Below are positions 1 through 7,711 of a DNA stretch of 13,040 nucleotides, piece by piece (position 1 is the first letter of the stretch; each line of letters opens with the position of its first letter). The position numbers and the translations under genes were made by a program. The stretch spans positions 1-13,040 of the forward strand of contig JAPLGK010000070.1 in assembly GCA_026390195.1 (NCBI GenBank), in the 5' to 3' direction. Below the pieces are notes generated by a model. That model ran no database searches and was not told the DNA's origin. It worked only from the letters and a program-made list of their open reading frames with translations. This DNA comes from Caldisericota bacterium (lineage in GTDB: Bacteria; Caldisericota; Caldisericia; Cryosericales; Cryosericaceae).

Positions 1-1
1 C

Positions 2-133
2 AAGGTCGCTTTGACAGCATTCGGCGACGTGTGCAATCGAGTTCTGTTTGAAAGTTATGAACATGTTGCAGTCCTGCATGCCAAGCTGACAGAGCTGGCC
101 CTGCTCGAACAAGGCGAAGAGCAAACACTGTAG
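2..133 (+). CDS. C-terminal fragment of an unrecognised protein (partial, 5' end outside window)
   Basis: Frame 2 is open from the window edge to a TAG at 131-133 and encodes 43 residues that start KVALTAFGDVCNR and end in a Glu/Gln-rich tail. The fragment looks like an amphipathic helix, with an alternating pattern of Leu, Ala and Glu and no repeats. I do not recognise the family. The open frame ends just before a G+C-rich hairpin (198-229), which fits the end of a transcription unit. It could still be a chance open frame, because only 43 codons are visible. Confidence 0.5.
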   Translation, partial: KVALTAFGDVCNRVLFESYEHVAVLHAKLTELALLEQGEEQTL

Positions 134-197
134 CAGGCTGCCTGACTTCTCCTGCTGCCTGCGTCTGGCTATGAGCGTAGCAGACGTTCACGGCAAA

Positions 198-229
198 CTG
201 CCACGCCCCGCAGTGGCAGGCTGCGGGGC
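198..229. terminator. G+C-rich hairpin with two alternative stems between convergent genes
   Basis: A 9-bp perfect stem (gccccgcag at 205-213, ctgcggggc at 221-229) encloses a 7-nt loop. A competing 7-bp stem pairs ctgccac (198-204) with gtggcag (213-219), so the two structures exclude each other. The site lies between the + fragment ending at 133 and the - gene ending at 251. It may terminate from both sides, although neither side has a proper T-run, so intrinsic termination is not certain. Confidence 0.5.
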
Positions 230-250
230 GCTTCGGGTCACGTGGTTGTG

Positions 251-646
251 CTACTTGACGGTAACCGTGATGGTCCTGGTCTGGGCAGGAGGGACGCTTT
301 CCCAGAGACGGGCGTAGGCCAGCGTGATGGTGGTCGTTCCCTTGCCGACAGCCTTGAACGTGAACGTGTCCGTGCCTCCTCCTCCGACAACCTGAGGGTC
401 GCGGGCTTCTGCCACATATTCGTTGTCGACGTACGCAACGACGTTTGTGTCCTTTATGGTCTGACTCCAGCTGTACCCGGTGGTGGCGTTGGCATCGAGT
501 GCGATCGTGAACGTCTTTCCGACGGTCGTTTCGAACGTGTCCCCGATGACCTTGTCTCCACCGGAGGCTCGGGTCAGCACAAGGGCGACGACCACGGCGG
601 CAACCGCCACCACAATCACGACGACGGCCAGCATTCTTCTCTTCAT
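251..646 (-). CDS. Chagasin-family (MEROPS I42) cysteine protease inhibitor with N-terminal membrane segment
   Basis: The 131-residue protein has a basic start (MKRR), then a hydrophobic helix at about residues 5-25 that acts as a signal peptide or anchor, so the rest should lie outside the membrane. No lipobox cysteine is seen. The remaining ~100 residues match the chagasin fold: loop motif NATTGYSW at 53-60 (family NPTTGY/F), glycine loop VGGGGTD at 87-93 (family GxGG) and RLWE at 113-116 (family RPW/F). In the family these three loops plug the active-site cleft of papain-like proteases, so inhibition of a secreted or foreign cysteine protease is the likely role. The start is set by GAGGAG eight bases before ATG. 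The gene stands alone, divergent from the cupin. A GGTCGG/CCGACC hairpin (666-682) lies in its leader. Confidence 0.85.
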   Translation of the reverse strand: MKRRMLAVVVIVVAVAAVVVALVLTRASGGDKVIGDTFETTVGKTFTIALDANATTGYSWSQTIKDTNVVAYVDNEYVAEARDPQVVGGGGTDTFTFKAVGKGTTTITLAYARLWESVPPAQTRTITVTVK

Positions 647-766
647 GTTTTCATCTCCTCGAACCGGTCGGTGTCCCCGACCGTCATCCCTTGGACGTGC
701 AGAGTGCCGACACGGTTCCCAGGTTCACCCCGCGGACTGCAGACGCTGGCCCAAGATCGCGTATGC

Positions 767-775
767 TGATACAAT
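767..775 (+). promoter_or_regulatory. Extended -10 promoter for the cupin gene
   Basis: TGATACAAT fits an extended -10 element (TGn followed by TACAAT at 770-775). No good -35 box is seen 17 bp upstream, as is common for extended -10 promoters. Transcription would begin near 782, giving a leader of only about 11 nt that starts at the GGAGG. Confidence 0.45.
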
Positions 776-792
776 CGAGGCGGAGGTGTCTC

Positions 793-1119
793 ATGGCGAC
801 AAACGAGCTTCACGGCAAGCAGGCACGGCTGGTTGACCTGATTGCGGTCCAGCCAGGGGCGATTGTCAGCAAGACGCTGGTCGATCGGCCAACAGGGACT
901 GTCACGCTGTTCGCGTTTGACAAGGGGCAGAGACTGAGTGAACACACGGCTCCGTTTGACGCGCTCGTGACGGTACTCCAGGGGAGCGTCGACATCATCC
1001 TGGAGGGCGTGCACCACACCCTGACAGTGGGGGACGCCGTTGTCATGCCGGGTGGTGTCGTCCATGCCGTCGATGCACTGGAACCATGTATCTGGCTGCT
1101 GACGATGATCCGGTCCTGA
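793..1119 (+). CDS. Small single-domain cupin protein
   Basis: This 108-residue protein has the conserved motifs of a stand-alone cupin. Motif 1 is at about residues 45-65 (GQRLSEHTAPFDALVTVLQG, with H51) and motif 2 at 80-91 (GDAVVMPGGVVH, with P86 and H91). Only part of the classical HxH...E/H metal set is present: H51 and H91 are kept, but the second motif-1 histidine is Ala53. Metal binding may therefore be reduced or use other residues. The SEHTAPFDALV pattern recurs in a widespread family of small cupins of unknown substrate. The start is ATG 793, which has GGAGG at 782-786 with a 6-nt spacer; the frame is open further upstream to 691, but no ribosome site supports that. The function could be sugar, metal or small-molecule sensing and cannot be set from sequence. 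Confidence 0.85.
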   Translation: MATNELHGKQARLVDLIAVQPGAIVSKTLVDRPTGTVTLFAFDKGQRLSEHTAPFDALVTVLQGSVDIILEGVHHTLTVGDAVVMPGGVVHAVDALEPCIWLLTMIRS

Positions 1120-1240
1120 CGCCTGGAGGGAGACGCAAACCCGTTTCACGATATCATGGTCCCCGCTGTCTTTGCACGTCGATTCAACCGAAAAGCGCTT
1201 GCGAGCCGATGATTCGACCGGTCAGTCGATGACTGCTACC

Positions 1241-1268
1241 TGTGCGTTATCGCACAATGGTGTACAAT
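1241..1268 (+). promoter_or_regulatory. PEPCK promoter -10 with an adjacent palindromic operator candidate
   Basis: TACAAT at 1263-1268 is a good -10 box, but no clear -35 is found. Directly upstream lies the perfect inverted repeat tgtgcgttatcgcaca (1241-1256, 6-bp arms, 4-bp centre), where RNA polymerase would contact the -35 and spacer. A poor -35 with a palindrome in its place suggests control by a dimeric activator or repressor. The transcribed leader (about 1275-1318) also holds a short gccgg/ccggc hairpin at 1287-1300, just before the ribosome binding site. Confidence 0.45.
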
Positions 1269-1318
1269 ACTGAAAGAATAGCAATGGCCGGAGGGCCGGC
1301 ATCCACGGAGGTGTGTGC

Positions 1319-3211
1319 ATGGACGAAAACGGCGCCAGGTTCCTGGAGGAACGGCTGGGCGGGGAGCAGTACGCGAAGCTCAGCAGGATCTTGAATGGGA
1401 AGCTATACGATTTCATTGCCCACTTCATCAAGTTGCTCAATCCGGTGAGTGTCTTCGTCTGTGATGACTCGACCCAGGATCTCTCCTACATCAGCGAGAA
1501 GGCCATTCATGATGGTGAGGAGCAGCGCCTGGCAATGAATGGCCATACGATCCACTTCGATTCGCCTCTCGACCAGGGCCGCGACAAGGAGCACACGAAC
1601 ATCCTGGTAGACCCTGGCGAAGAGATGGGTCCCGAGATCTCCACGCGTGACCGCACCGAGGGTCTCAAGGACATAGGCGAGGTCATGGACGGCATCATGC
1701 ACGGACGTGAGATGCTAATCGTCTTCGCTACGCTGGGGCCGAACGGTTCCACATTCGCTATCCCCGCAGTTCAGCTCACCGACAGCCCCTACGTCGCACA
1801 TTCAGAGAAGCTGCTGTATCGGCCAGGCTATGAGGAGTTTATCCGTCAGGGTGAACAGGCGCACTTTTTCAAGTTCGTGCATTCTGAGGGCGAGCTGACC
1901 GAGAGCAAGACGACGAAGAACATCGACAAGCGCCGCATCTACATCGACCTCAAGGACGATACCGTCTACAGTGCCAACACGCAGTATGCCGGCAACACGC
2001 TGGGCATGAAGAAGATGGCCATGCGCCTTGCCATCCACCGTGGGTCGCACGAGGGCTGGCTGTGCGAGCACATGCTGGTCATGGGCATCCACGGGCCTCA
2101 TGATCGCGTCACCTACTTCACTGGCGCGTTCCCTTCGATGTGTGGCAAGACCTCGACCGCCATGCTGGACGGCGAGAGTATCGTTGGCGACGACATCGCC
2201 TATCTGCGCAAGATCGATGGCGTCGTGCGAGCAGTCAACTGCGAGCACGGCATGTTTGGCATCATCCTGGGCGTCAACAGCAAGGACGACCCTATCCAGT
2301 GGAAGGCGTTGCATGCGCCCGGTCATCAGGTCATCTTCAGCAACGTCCTCAGGACGGATGACGGCGGCGTGTACTGGGAAGGCAAGGACGCAGCGGTCCC
2401 CGGGCATGGCGTCAACTTCAAGGGCGAGTGGACCCCGGACAAGGTTGACAAGGATGGCAAGTCCGTGCCCGCTTCTCACGCAAACGCCCGCTTCACGCTG
2501 GGCTTGAACATGCTGGAGAACCTGGACAAGAATGCGGACAATCCTGAGGGTGTCGAGGTCAGCGCATATGTCTATGGCGGTCGCGATTCGGACACCTGGG
2601 TCCCGGTACAGGAGTCCATCGACTGGGCTCATGGCATCGTCGCGTTCGGTGCTTCCATTGAGTCCGAAACGACAGCTGCAACCATTGGCAAGGCTGGTGT
2701 GCGTCAGCACAACCAGATGTCCAACTTGGACTTTCTGTCGATCCCGCTGGGCAAGTACCTCCAGGTCAACGTCGATTTTGCCAAGGGAGCCAAGCGGCTG
2801 CCAAAGATCTTCGGCGTCAACTACTTTCTCAAGAGCCGCGACGGCAAGTTCCTCAATGGCAAGAATGACAAGAAGGTCTGGTACAAGTGGATGGAGCTGC
2901 GCTGCAACGGTGACGTCAAGGCTATCAAGACCGCAACGGGCTGGATCCCGGAGTACAAGGACCTTGTCCCGCTGTTTGGGGACATCATCGGTCGCGAGTA
3001 CACGCGCGAGGAGTACGAGGCTGAGTTCTCACTCCGCATCCCCGAGAACCTGAGCAAGATCGACCGCGTCATCGAGAGCTGGAAGAACAGCACGCACGAC
3101 ACGCCCGAGGTCCTGTTCACTGAGCTCGAGGCCCAGCGCGTGCGTCTGCTGGAAGCACAGAAGACCTTCGGCGACGAGGTCAGACCGTCGCAGTGGAGTG
3201 TCATCGCCTAG
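1319..3211 (+). CDS. pckG: Phosphoenolpyruvate carboxykinase (GTP)
   Basis: The enzyme converts oxaloacetate and GTP to PEP, GDP and CO2 at the entry to gluconeogenesis, or runs in reverse to fix CO2. It is cytosolic. At 630 residues it fits the GTP-type family. Recognisable parts: QYAGNTLGMKK (222-232, family YGGNS...KK with a metal-binding Lys), WLCEHMLVMG (247-256, with metal ligand His251), P-loop FPSMCGKTSTAM (271-282, with the reactive Cys275 of the GTP class and Lys277), GDDIAYLRK (290-298, metal-binding Asp) and FGVNYFLK near the C-terminus. Met replaces the usual Ala before the reactive Cys. Start is ATG 1319, 7 nt after GGAGG (1307-1311); the in-frame GTG at 1313 is too close to that site. 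It is monocistronic, with its own promoter and terminator. It supplies PEP, the substrate of Enzyme I encoded 1 kb downstream. Confidence 0.97.
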   Translation: MDENGARFLEERLGGEQYAKLSRILNGKLYDFIAHFIKLLNPVSVFVCDDSTQDLSYISEKAIHDGEEQRLAMNGHTIHFDSPLDQGRDKEHTNILVDPGEEMGPEISTRDRTEGLKDIGEVMDGIMHGREMLIVFATLGPNGSTFAIPAVQLTDSPYVAHSEKLLYRPGYEEFIRQGEQAHFFKFVHSEGELTESKTTKNIDKRRIYIDLKDDTVYSANTQYAGNTLGMKKMAMRLAIHRGSHEGWLCEHMLVMGIHGPHDRVTYFTGAFPSMCGKTSTAMLDGESIVGDDIAYLRKIDGVVRAVNCEHGMFGIILGVNSKDDPIQWKALHAPGHQVIFSNVLRTDDGGVYWEGKDAAVPGHGVNFKGEWTPDKVDKDGKSVPASHANARFTLGLNMLENLDKNADNPEGVEVSAYVYGGRDSDTWVPVQESIDWAHGIVAFGASIESETTAATIGKAGVRQHNQMSNLDFLSIPLGKYLQVNVDFAKGAKRLPKIFGVNYFLKSRDGKFLNGKNDKKVWYKWMELRCNGDVKAIKTATGWIPEYKDLVPLFGDIIGREYTREEYEAEFSLRIPENLSKIDRVIESWKNSTHDTPEVLFTELEAQRVRLLEAQKTFGDEVRPSQWSVIA

Positions 3212-3246
3212 CCCCGTAGCATTGGGGACACGTCACATTAGTGTTG

Positions 3247-3274
3247 CAGTGCCCCTCCATGTGGAGGGGCACTG
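3247..3274 (+). terminator. Terminator of the PEPCK gene
   Basis: A 12-bp perfect stem (cagtgcccctcc paired with ggaggggcactg) has a 4-nt loop and starts 36 nt after the PEPCK stop codon. It is followed by the T-rich tcgtcatttct. Confidence 0.85.
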
Positions 3275-3334
3275 TCGTCATTTCTGGCCAATCCCTTGTG
3301 CCTGAGGCAGACTGGTCTGTCAGCGTCATCGGTG

Positions 3335-3363
3335 TTGACCCCGGGGCGTGCTGGTGCTAGATT
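3335..3363 (+). promoter_or_regulatory. Sigma70-type promoter for the methyltransferase gene
   Basis: TTGACC (3335-3340) and TAGATT (3358-3363) are separated by exactly 17 bp, with TGC in the extended -10 position. A start near 3370 gives a leader of about 23 nt containing the GGGAGG that sets the GTG start at 3393. Confidence 0.65.
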
Positions 3364-3392
3364 GCCTGAGAGGACACTGGTGGGAGGTTCGC

Positions 3393-4151
3393 GTGGAATC
3401 GTCCTATACGGCACCGTTTGCACAGGCATACAATCAACGTTGGACCGGGTTTGTGACGCTGGTCGGGCCGAGGCTGCGGACCTTGTACGAGCAGGTCTGT
3501 CCCAAGAGCGAGCGGTCGCTACTCGACGTCTGCTGTGGCACTGGGCAGCTGGCGCTACAGTTTCTTCAGGCGGGGTATGTCGTGACGGGTCTGGACAACT
3601 CGGAACCCATGCTAGCCCATGCGCGCATCAATTGCGCTTCGTTCGTATCCTCTGGCGAGATGTCCTTTGTCCAGGCTGATGCGGCTGACTTCTCGCTGTC
3701 CTCGCGGTTTGGGTTTGCCGTGTCGACGTTCGACGCTCTCAACCACCTGTCCACCGTCGATGCCCTGCTGTCCTGTTTCGCCTGTGTGCACCAGTGTCTG
3801 CTGCCGGGAGGCCTGTTTGCGTTTGACCTCAATACGGTGATGGGACTGCGACGCTGGAACAATGTGACCGTGGAGGACGCCCTGGACGCGATGGTTGTCA
3901 ACCGTGGCATGTACGACGAAGACAAGCGTCAGGGACGCATCAAGATCTCCGGATTCGTCCGGCAGGAGTCGGGCAGCTGGCTTCGCTTCGACGAGACGTT
4001 CGTGGAAAGCGCGTGGTCGGTGCGAGAGGTGACTACGGCGCTGCTGGAGGTCGGGTTCAGTGCGGTCTACCAGGCGCGTGCCGCGGACCTGACCGTACCT
4101 CTTGCCGACCCGGAATCCGAACCCCGTGTCTTCTTCGTCGCTCGGGTGTAG
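3393..4151 (+). CDS. Class I SAM-dependent methyltransferase
   Basis: The 252-residue protein has a Rossmann-type methyltransferase core. Motif I is LLDVCCGTGQ (43-52). The acidic end of strand 2 is VTGLDNS (64-70, with Asp68 expected to hold the SAM ribose). Next comes QADAADF (94-100) and motif IV-like STFDALNHL (111-119), then CLLPGGLFAFDLN (135-147), the conserved glycine turn before strand 5. The N-terminal FAQAYNQRW is typical of small-molecule methyltransferases of the Methyltransf_11/25 type. The C-terminal half holds the substrate cap, and its substrate cannot be read from sequence. Start GTG 3393 follows GGGAGG with a 5-nt spacer; the frame is open back to 3348 without a ribosome site. 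The gene has its own promoter and terminator, so neighbours give no functional hint. Confidence 0.9.
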   Translation: MESSYTAPFAQAYNQRWTGFVTLVGPRLRTLYEQVCPKSERSLLDVCCGTGQLALQFLQAGYVVTGLDNSEPMLAHARINCASFVSSGEMSFVQADAADFSLSSRFGFAVSTFDALNHLSTVDALLSCFACVHQCLLPGGLFAFDLNTVMGLRRWNNVTVEDALDAMVVNRGMYDEDKRQGRIKISGFVRQESGSWLRFDETFVESAWSVREVTTALLEVGFSAVYQARAADLTVPLADPESEPRVFFVARV

Positions 4152-4191
4152 CAGAAGGAGGTCTGTCCACATTGTTTCACGGTAGTAGCAG

Positions 4192-4221
4192 AACCGGCCC
4201 CGTGCCAAGACGGGGCCGGTT
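4192..4221. terminator. Bidirectional terminator between methyltransferase and ptsI
   Basis: A 12-bp perfect stem (aaccggccccgt at 4192-4203, acggggccggtt at 4210-4221) encloses a 6-nt loop. It lies between the convergent stop codons at 4151 (+) and 4246 (-). The adenines and thymines at the stem ends give a short U-tract in both directions. Confidence 0.8.
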
Positions 4222-4245
4222 GTCATTCCACGAGAAACGAGGATG

Positions 4246-5871
4246 CTAGAGGGACAGGATGATCTGCTTGGCGCGTGGGATCTTGGCGGACGACATGGAT
4301 AGTTCGTCGATGCCCATGGCGATGAGAACGGGGATCGCCTGGGGGTCCCCCGCCAGTTCACCACAGACGCCCACCCATTTGCCGTGGGCGTGTGCTGCCT
4401 CGCTGGTCATGCGGATGAGCGATAGCAAGGCTGGGTGCAGCGGCTGGTACAGATAGTTGAGGTCGCGGTTCCCTCGATCGGCGGCAAAGGTGTACTGTGT
4501 CAGGTCGTTGGTACCGATGGAGAAGAAGTCGACTCTGTCGGCAAGACGTTCCGCATCGAGCGCAGCAGATGGGATTTCCACCATGATGCCGACCTCGAGG
4601 TCGTGGTCATACGCAGTCCCTTCTGCGTCCAATTCCTCACGCACGCTCTGGAGCAGAAGATTGGCCTGTTCGATCTCCTCAGCGACGGCAATCATTGGGT
4701 ACATGATCCGCGCCGTGCCAGCCGTGCTCGCCCGCAGAATGGCGCGCAGCTGAGTCTTGAAGAGTGTTGGTCTGCGCAGGCCAAGACGGGTCGCGCGTAC
4801 GCCAAGGAACGGGTTGGCCTCGGTGGGCAGGTGCAGGTATGGGATCTGTTTGTCTCCTCCGATATCAAGGGTCCGGATGATGACGGGCTTGCTGCCAAAC
4901 GCAGCGAGAACAGAGCGGTACGCTTCGACCTGCTCTTCCTCGGTAGGTGCGCTGTCCCGGTCGAGGAACAGGAACTCCGTGCGATACAGGCCGACCCCGT
5001 CTGCGCCGAACCGCAGGGCCGTGGCGACGTCACCAGGGCCGCCGATATTGGCAGAGACCTCAATGCGCTTGCCGTTCCCGAGAACCGCTTCCTTGTTCTT
5101 GTACTGGGTCAGGAGCTCCTGTTCTGCTGTAAGGGCGCGGGCGCGCTCTTCGAGGGCCGTACGTTCCTCGGGGGTGGGGTCCAGAACAACTGTCCCGGCG
5201 GCTCCGTCGATGCCCAGGCGTGCGTGTTCGTCGACGCCTGCAAGCACTGTGCCCAGGCCCACAACGGCGGGAAGGCCGAGTGCCTGAGCAAGGATAGCTG
5301 TATGGCTTGTTGTGCTACCCTGTTCTGTGACAAAGCCCAGCACATTCTCGCGATCGACGGATGCGGTATCGGCTGGAGCAAGGTCACGCGCGACGACGAT
5401 CGCCGGGTACGGCAAGGCGCGCAGGTCCGCCTTGGGCATCCCCAAGAGGGCGCGGACCACACGATCCCCGACATCCCGGATATCCTTGGCCCGCTCACGG
5501 AAGCAGGCGTCGGCCAGGTTGTCCATGAGTTGGGCACTGTCCTCATAGGCACGGTGTACGGCTGCTGCGGTGCCGTATCCTTCCCGCGCATACCGTTCCA
5601 TGGCCTCCTGCAGCGTCGGGTCGTCCAGGAACATCTGATAGGCGGAGAAGATCTGGGCTTCCTTGCTCTTGCCCTGTTCTTCCATACGTGCGTACAGTGC
5701 TTCGACCTGATGATGGACGCTCTCGGTGGCTAGACCGATCGCTTTGAGTTTCTCCTCCGCGGAGATGGAGTCGTGAGATTCGAGATCCAGGATGACGTTG
5801 TCGGGGCGGTAGATGTACACTCGACCGATGGCGATGCCTGCTGACGCAGGAATTCCTTTGAGAGTGCTCAT
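4246..5871 (-). CDS. ptsI: Phosphoenolpyruvate-protein phosphotransferase (PTS Enzyme I)
   Basis: Enzyme I takes phosphate from PEP onto a histidine and passes it to HPr, starting the sugar phosphotransferase relay in the cytosol. The 541 residues match the usual ~570 of the family. The N-terminal helical HPr-binding region comes first, then the phosphohistidine motif GSTTSHTAILAQ with His190 as the phosphorylated residue. The C-terminal PEP-binding barrel follows, with GVGLYRTEFLFLDR, TLDIGGDK, NPFLGVRATR, IGTNDLTQYTFAADR and the active-site Cys503 in GVCGELAGDP. All core motifs are intact. The ATG overlaps the HPr stop codon (ATGA, 5868-5871), so translation is coupled to HPr. No Enzyme II is in the window, so the sugar carried is unknown and a regulatory relay is possible. 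Confidence 0.97.
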   Translation of the reverse strand: MSTLKGIPASAGIAIGRVYIYRPDNVILDLESHDSISAEEKLKAIGLATESVHHQVEALYARMEEQGKSKEAQIFSAYQMFLDDPTLQEAMERYAREGYGTAAAVHRAYEDSAQLMDNLADACFRERAKDIRDVGDRVVRALLGMPKADLRALPYPAIVVARDLAPADTASVDRENVLGFVTEQGSTTSHTAILAQALGLPAVVGLGTVLAGVDEHARLGIDGAAGTVVLDPTPEERTALEERARALTAEQELLTQYKNKEAVLGNGKRIEVSANIGGPGDVATALRFGADGVGLYRTEFLFLDRDSAPTEEEQVEAYRSVLAAFGSKPVIIRTLDIGGDKQIPYLHLPTEANPFLGVRATRLGLRRPTLFKTQLRAILRASTAGTARIMYPMIAVAEEIEQANLLLQSVREELDAEGTAYDHDLEVGIMVEIPSAALDAERLADRVDFFSIGTNDLTQYTFAADRGNRDLNYLYQPLHPALLSLIRMTSEAAHAHGKWVGVCGELAGDPQAIPVLIAMGIDELSMSSAKIPRAKQIILSL

Positions 5872-6137
5872 TCCTCTTCGCCGATGGTGGTTGTCAGTAG
5901 AGTCTCCAGAGCCTCGAGTGCTGCAGTCTCGTCAGCTCCTTCAGCCTCCACATCGATGACAGAGTCCTTGCCGGCGCCCAAGGAAAGCACGCCGAGGATA
6001 CTCTTGGCATCTACTGTACGACCTTCACGGGTGACTTTGATCCTTGACTTGAAGTGCACCGCTGTCTGAACGAACAATGTGGCAGGACGTGCATGCAACC
6101 CACTCTTGTTGTGAACAGTAAACGTTCGCGCTGTCAT
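5868..6137 (-). CDS. ptsH: HPr phosphocarrier protein
   Basis: The 89-residue protein carries phosphate from Enzyme I to PTS Enzyme IIA proteins. The active-site motif is NKSGLHARPAT (10-20, with His16 phosphorylated). The second signature AKSILGVLSLG (44-54) includes Ser46, the residue phosphorylated by HPr kinase in bacteria that have that enzyme; no hprK gene is in the window, so regulatory use of Ser46 is unproven. The C-terminus is acidic (EGADETAALEAL...GEEE). The start is ATG at 6137, preceded by GGGAGG with a rather long 10-nt spacer. The frame is open far upstream into the Nramp region, but that extension has no HPr similarity. It overlaps ptsI by 4 bp. A weak promoter (TTCACT at 6248-6243, 18 bp, TTGTAT at 6224-6219, minus strand) may serve it. 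Confidence 0.96.
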   Translation of the reverse strand: MTARTFTVHNKSGLHARPATLFVQTAVHFKSRIKVTREGRTVDAKSILGVLSLGAGKDSVIDVEAEGADETAALEALETLLTTTIGEEE

Positions 6138-6427
6138 AGTGCTGTTGCCTCCCGTGGCATTCCCCACGTTTTCCGTCGTGGTGGGGAGTCGACTGTCAGT
6201 GTACTTCGGAGGCAGGAAATACAACGCAGAATCGTGAACAGCAGTGAACCGTCCCCAACCTGTCGTCAGTCTTCGCGCACGGCTGCGCGCGGAGCCTCTG
6301 ACGTTCGGAACGTGGTGTCCGATGCTGTCGCGAGACTGCCGTCTGGTGTGACCCGCACCAGAGCCGTGAGATACGGTGTACCTGATTCCTGTCAGGAGTG
6401 CCGGGGTGTGATCTGTCCCTTCTGCCG
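6138..6427 (-). other. Nramp-ptsH intergenic region rich in small inverted repeats
   Basis: No credible gene is seen in these 290 bp. Several perfect inverted repeats are visible: tctggtg/caccaga with a 7-nt loop (6342-6362), the palindrome acgttcggaacgt (6301-6313), cgcgca/tgcgcg (6274-6289) and tccccac/gtgggga (6161-6187). The last lies in the HPr leader, 10 nt upstream of GGGAGG. The first could end the Nramp transcript, but it lacks a T-run. The rest may be a promoter-operator region for ptsHI or a structured leader. The gap suggests ptsHI can be expressed apart from the metal transporter. Confidence 0.4.
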
Positions 6428-7705
6428 CTAACGAAGGAGATGGCGAAGCATGTCGACCAGGAGAAGGACGTTGAAGGCACTGACGATGACGGTCGTCGTC
6501 CACAGAAGGACGCGGTCGAGCATATTGTTCACATACGTTCCCATCACGCGTGGGTTGGAGGTGAGCAGGATCTGCAGGACGATCGTCCACGGGAGCTGGA
6601 TGGAGAGCGCTATCTGGCTGAGTATCAGGCCCTTGAACGGGTTGGTGATCACCAGCGCGATGAGCAGAGCCCCAAGCAGCGTTATCATGATGCCCAGGCG
6701 CGTGTGGTTGTCCGAAGGATCATAAGGTTCGCCGGACATGCCGGCAACAATACTGCCGCCTGCCATGCCCGCAGTGACCGAAGATGAGAGGCCGGCCATG
6801 AGCAGTGCTCCGCCGAAGACGATGGCGGCTGCCCGGCCCAGCATGGGCCGCAACATGGCCTGAGCCTGTCCAAGTTCTGTGACGGCGGTTCGGCTGGCGA
6901 AGAACGTGGCTGCGGCAAGGATGATCATGGAGCTGTTGATGGCCCAGCCGATAACCATGGAGTTCAAGGTGTCCACGAACTCGAACCGGAGCTGCTTTTC
7001 TACGACGCCTGCACCTTTCTGGTTCAGCTGGCGGCTCTGGATGATCTCGCTGTGCAGGAAGAGGTTATGCGGCATGACGACTGCGCCGAGGACACTCATG
7101 ATGACAGGGATGGAGCCCAGGGGTATGGCAGGGGTAACCCACCCGGTCGCAACCTGTGCCCACGGGATACGCACGAGCGACAACTCATACAGGAAGGAAA
7201 GCCCTATGAGTGACACAAATGCGATGATAAGCTTCTCGATGCGTCGGTAGCCGTTGCTGAGAAGGAGCCAGATGACGGCGGCCGACACGAGAATGGCGCC
7301 GATGCGCAGTGGCAGCTTGAACAGCAGGTTGAGGCCGATGGCGGCTCCCATGATCTCCGCAAGGGCCGTGGAGACGGAGGCGGCAACAGCCGAGCCCAGA
7401 ACAAGGCGGGCGAACCAGGGACGCATGAACTCTGTGGCCGCCTCGGAGATGCACAGGCCCGTGACGATGCCCAGGTGGGCGGCATTGTGCTGCAGGAGGA
7501 TGAGCATCAGCGTTGACAGTGTCACCATCCACAGGAGGCGGTAGCCATAGAGCGAGCCTGCAGCAACATTCGATGCCCAGTTGCCGGGGTCAATGAAGCC
7601 GACGGTGACGAGAAAGCCGGGACCAATGTACTTCAGGAGCTCCAGTGCCCTAAGACGCGGAGTGTGACCATTAAATGATTTCTGGATCTGTGTGCGCAGA
7701 CTCAT
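6428..7705 (-). CDS. Nramp-family divalent metal (Mn2+/Fe2+) transporter
   Basis: The 425-residue inner-membrane protein has about 11 hydrophobic segments, as expected for a bacterial Nramp (MntH) protein, which uses the proton gradient to import Mn2+ or Fe2+. Both metal-binding motifs are intact: DPGN in helix 1 (39-42, in GFIDPGNWASN) and VVMPHNLFLHS in helix 6 (209-219, with Met211 and His213). The methionine favours transition metals over Mg2+ or Ca2+ in characterised family members. The start ATG at 7705 has no Shine-Dalgarno sequence; instead a TATACT box ends 6 bp before it, so the mRNA is probably leaderless. ptsH and ptsI follow on the same strand after 290 bp, but a shared transcript is uncertain. 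The exact metal cannot be set from sequence. Confidence 0.93.
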   Translation of the reverse strand: MSLRTQIQKSFNGHTPRLRALELLKYIGPGFLVTVGFIDPGNWASNVAAGSLYGYRLLWMVTLSTLMLILLQHNAAHLGIVTGLCISEAATEFMRPWFARLVLGSAVAASVSTALAEIMGAAIGLNLLFKLPLRIGAILVSAAVIWLLLSNGYRRIEKLIIAFVSLIGLSFLYELSLVRIPWAQVATGWVTPAIPLGSIPVIMSVLGAVVMPHNLFLHSEIIQSRQLNQKGAGVVEKQLRFEFVDTLNSMVIGWAINSSMIILAAATFFASRTAVTELGQAQAMLRPMLGRAAAIVFGGALLMAGLSSSVTAGMAGGSIVAGMSGEPYDPSDNHTRLGIMITLLGALLIALVITNPFKGLILSQIALSIQLPWTIVLQILLTSNPRVMGTYVNNMLDRVLLWTTTVIVSAFNVLLLVDMLRHLLR

Positions 7706-7711
7706 GAGTTG

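Noticed and set aside
691..792. N-terminal extension of the cupin from ATG 691
   Set aside because: It runs through the likely promoter and lacks cupin similarity. GGAGG at 782-786 supports ATG 793.
1802..2710. 302-codon open frame on the - strand
   Set aside because: It is antisense to the P-loop half of the PEPCK gene, with no ribosome site or recognisable domain.
4435..5733. 432-codon open frame on the + strand
   Set aside because: It lies fully antisense to ptsI, whose motifs are intact, and its translation resembles no family. It is a by-product of high-G+C codon use.
5868..6590. A 240-residue form of HPr with a long N-terminal extension
   Set aside because: The extension reads through the Nramp 3' end in another frame and has no HPr similarity. 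GGGAGG and ATG at 6137 give the standard 89-residue protein.
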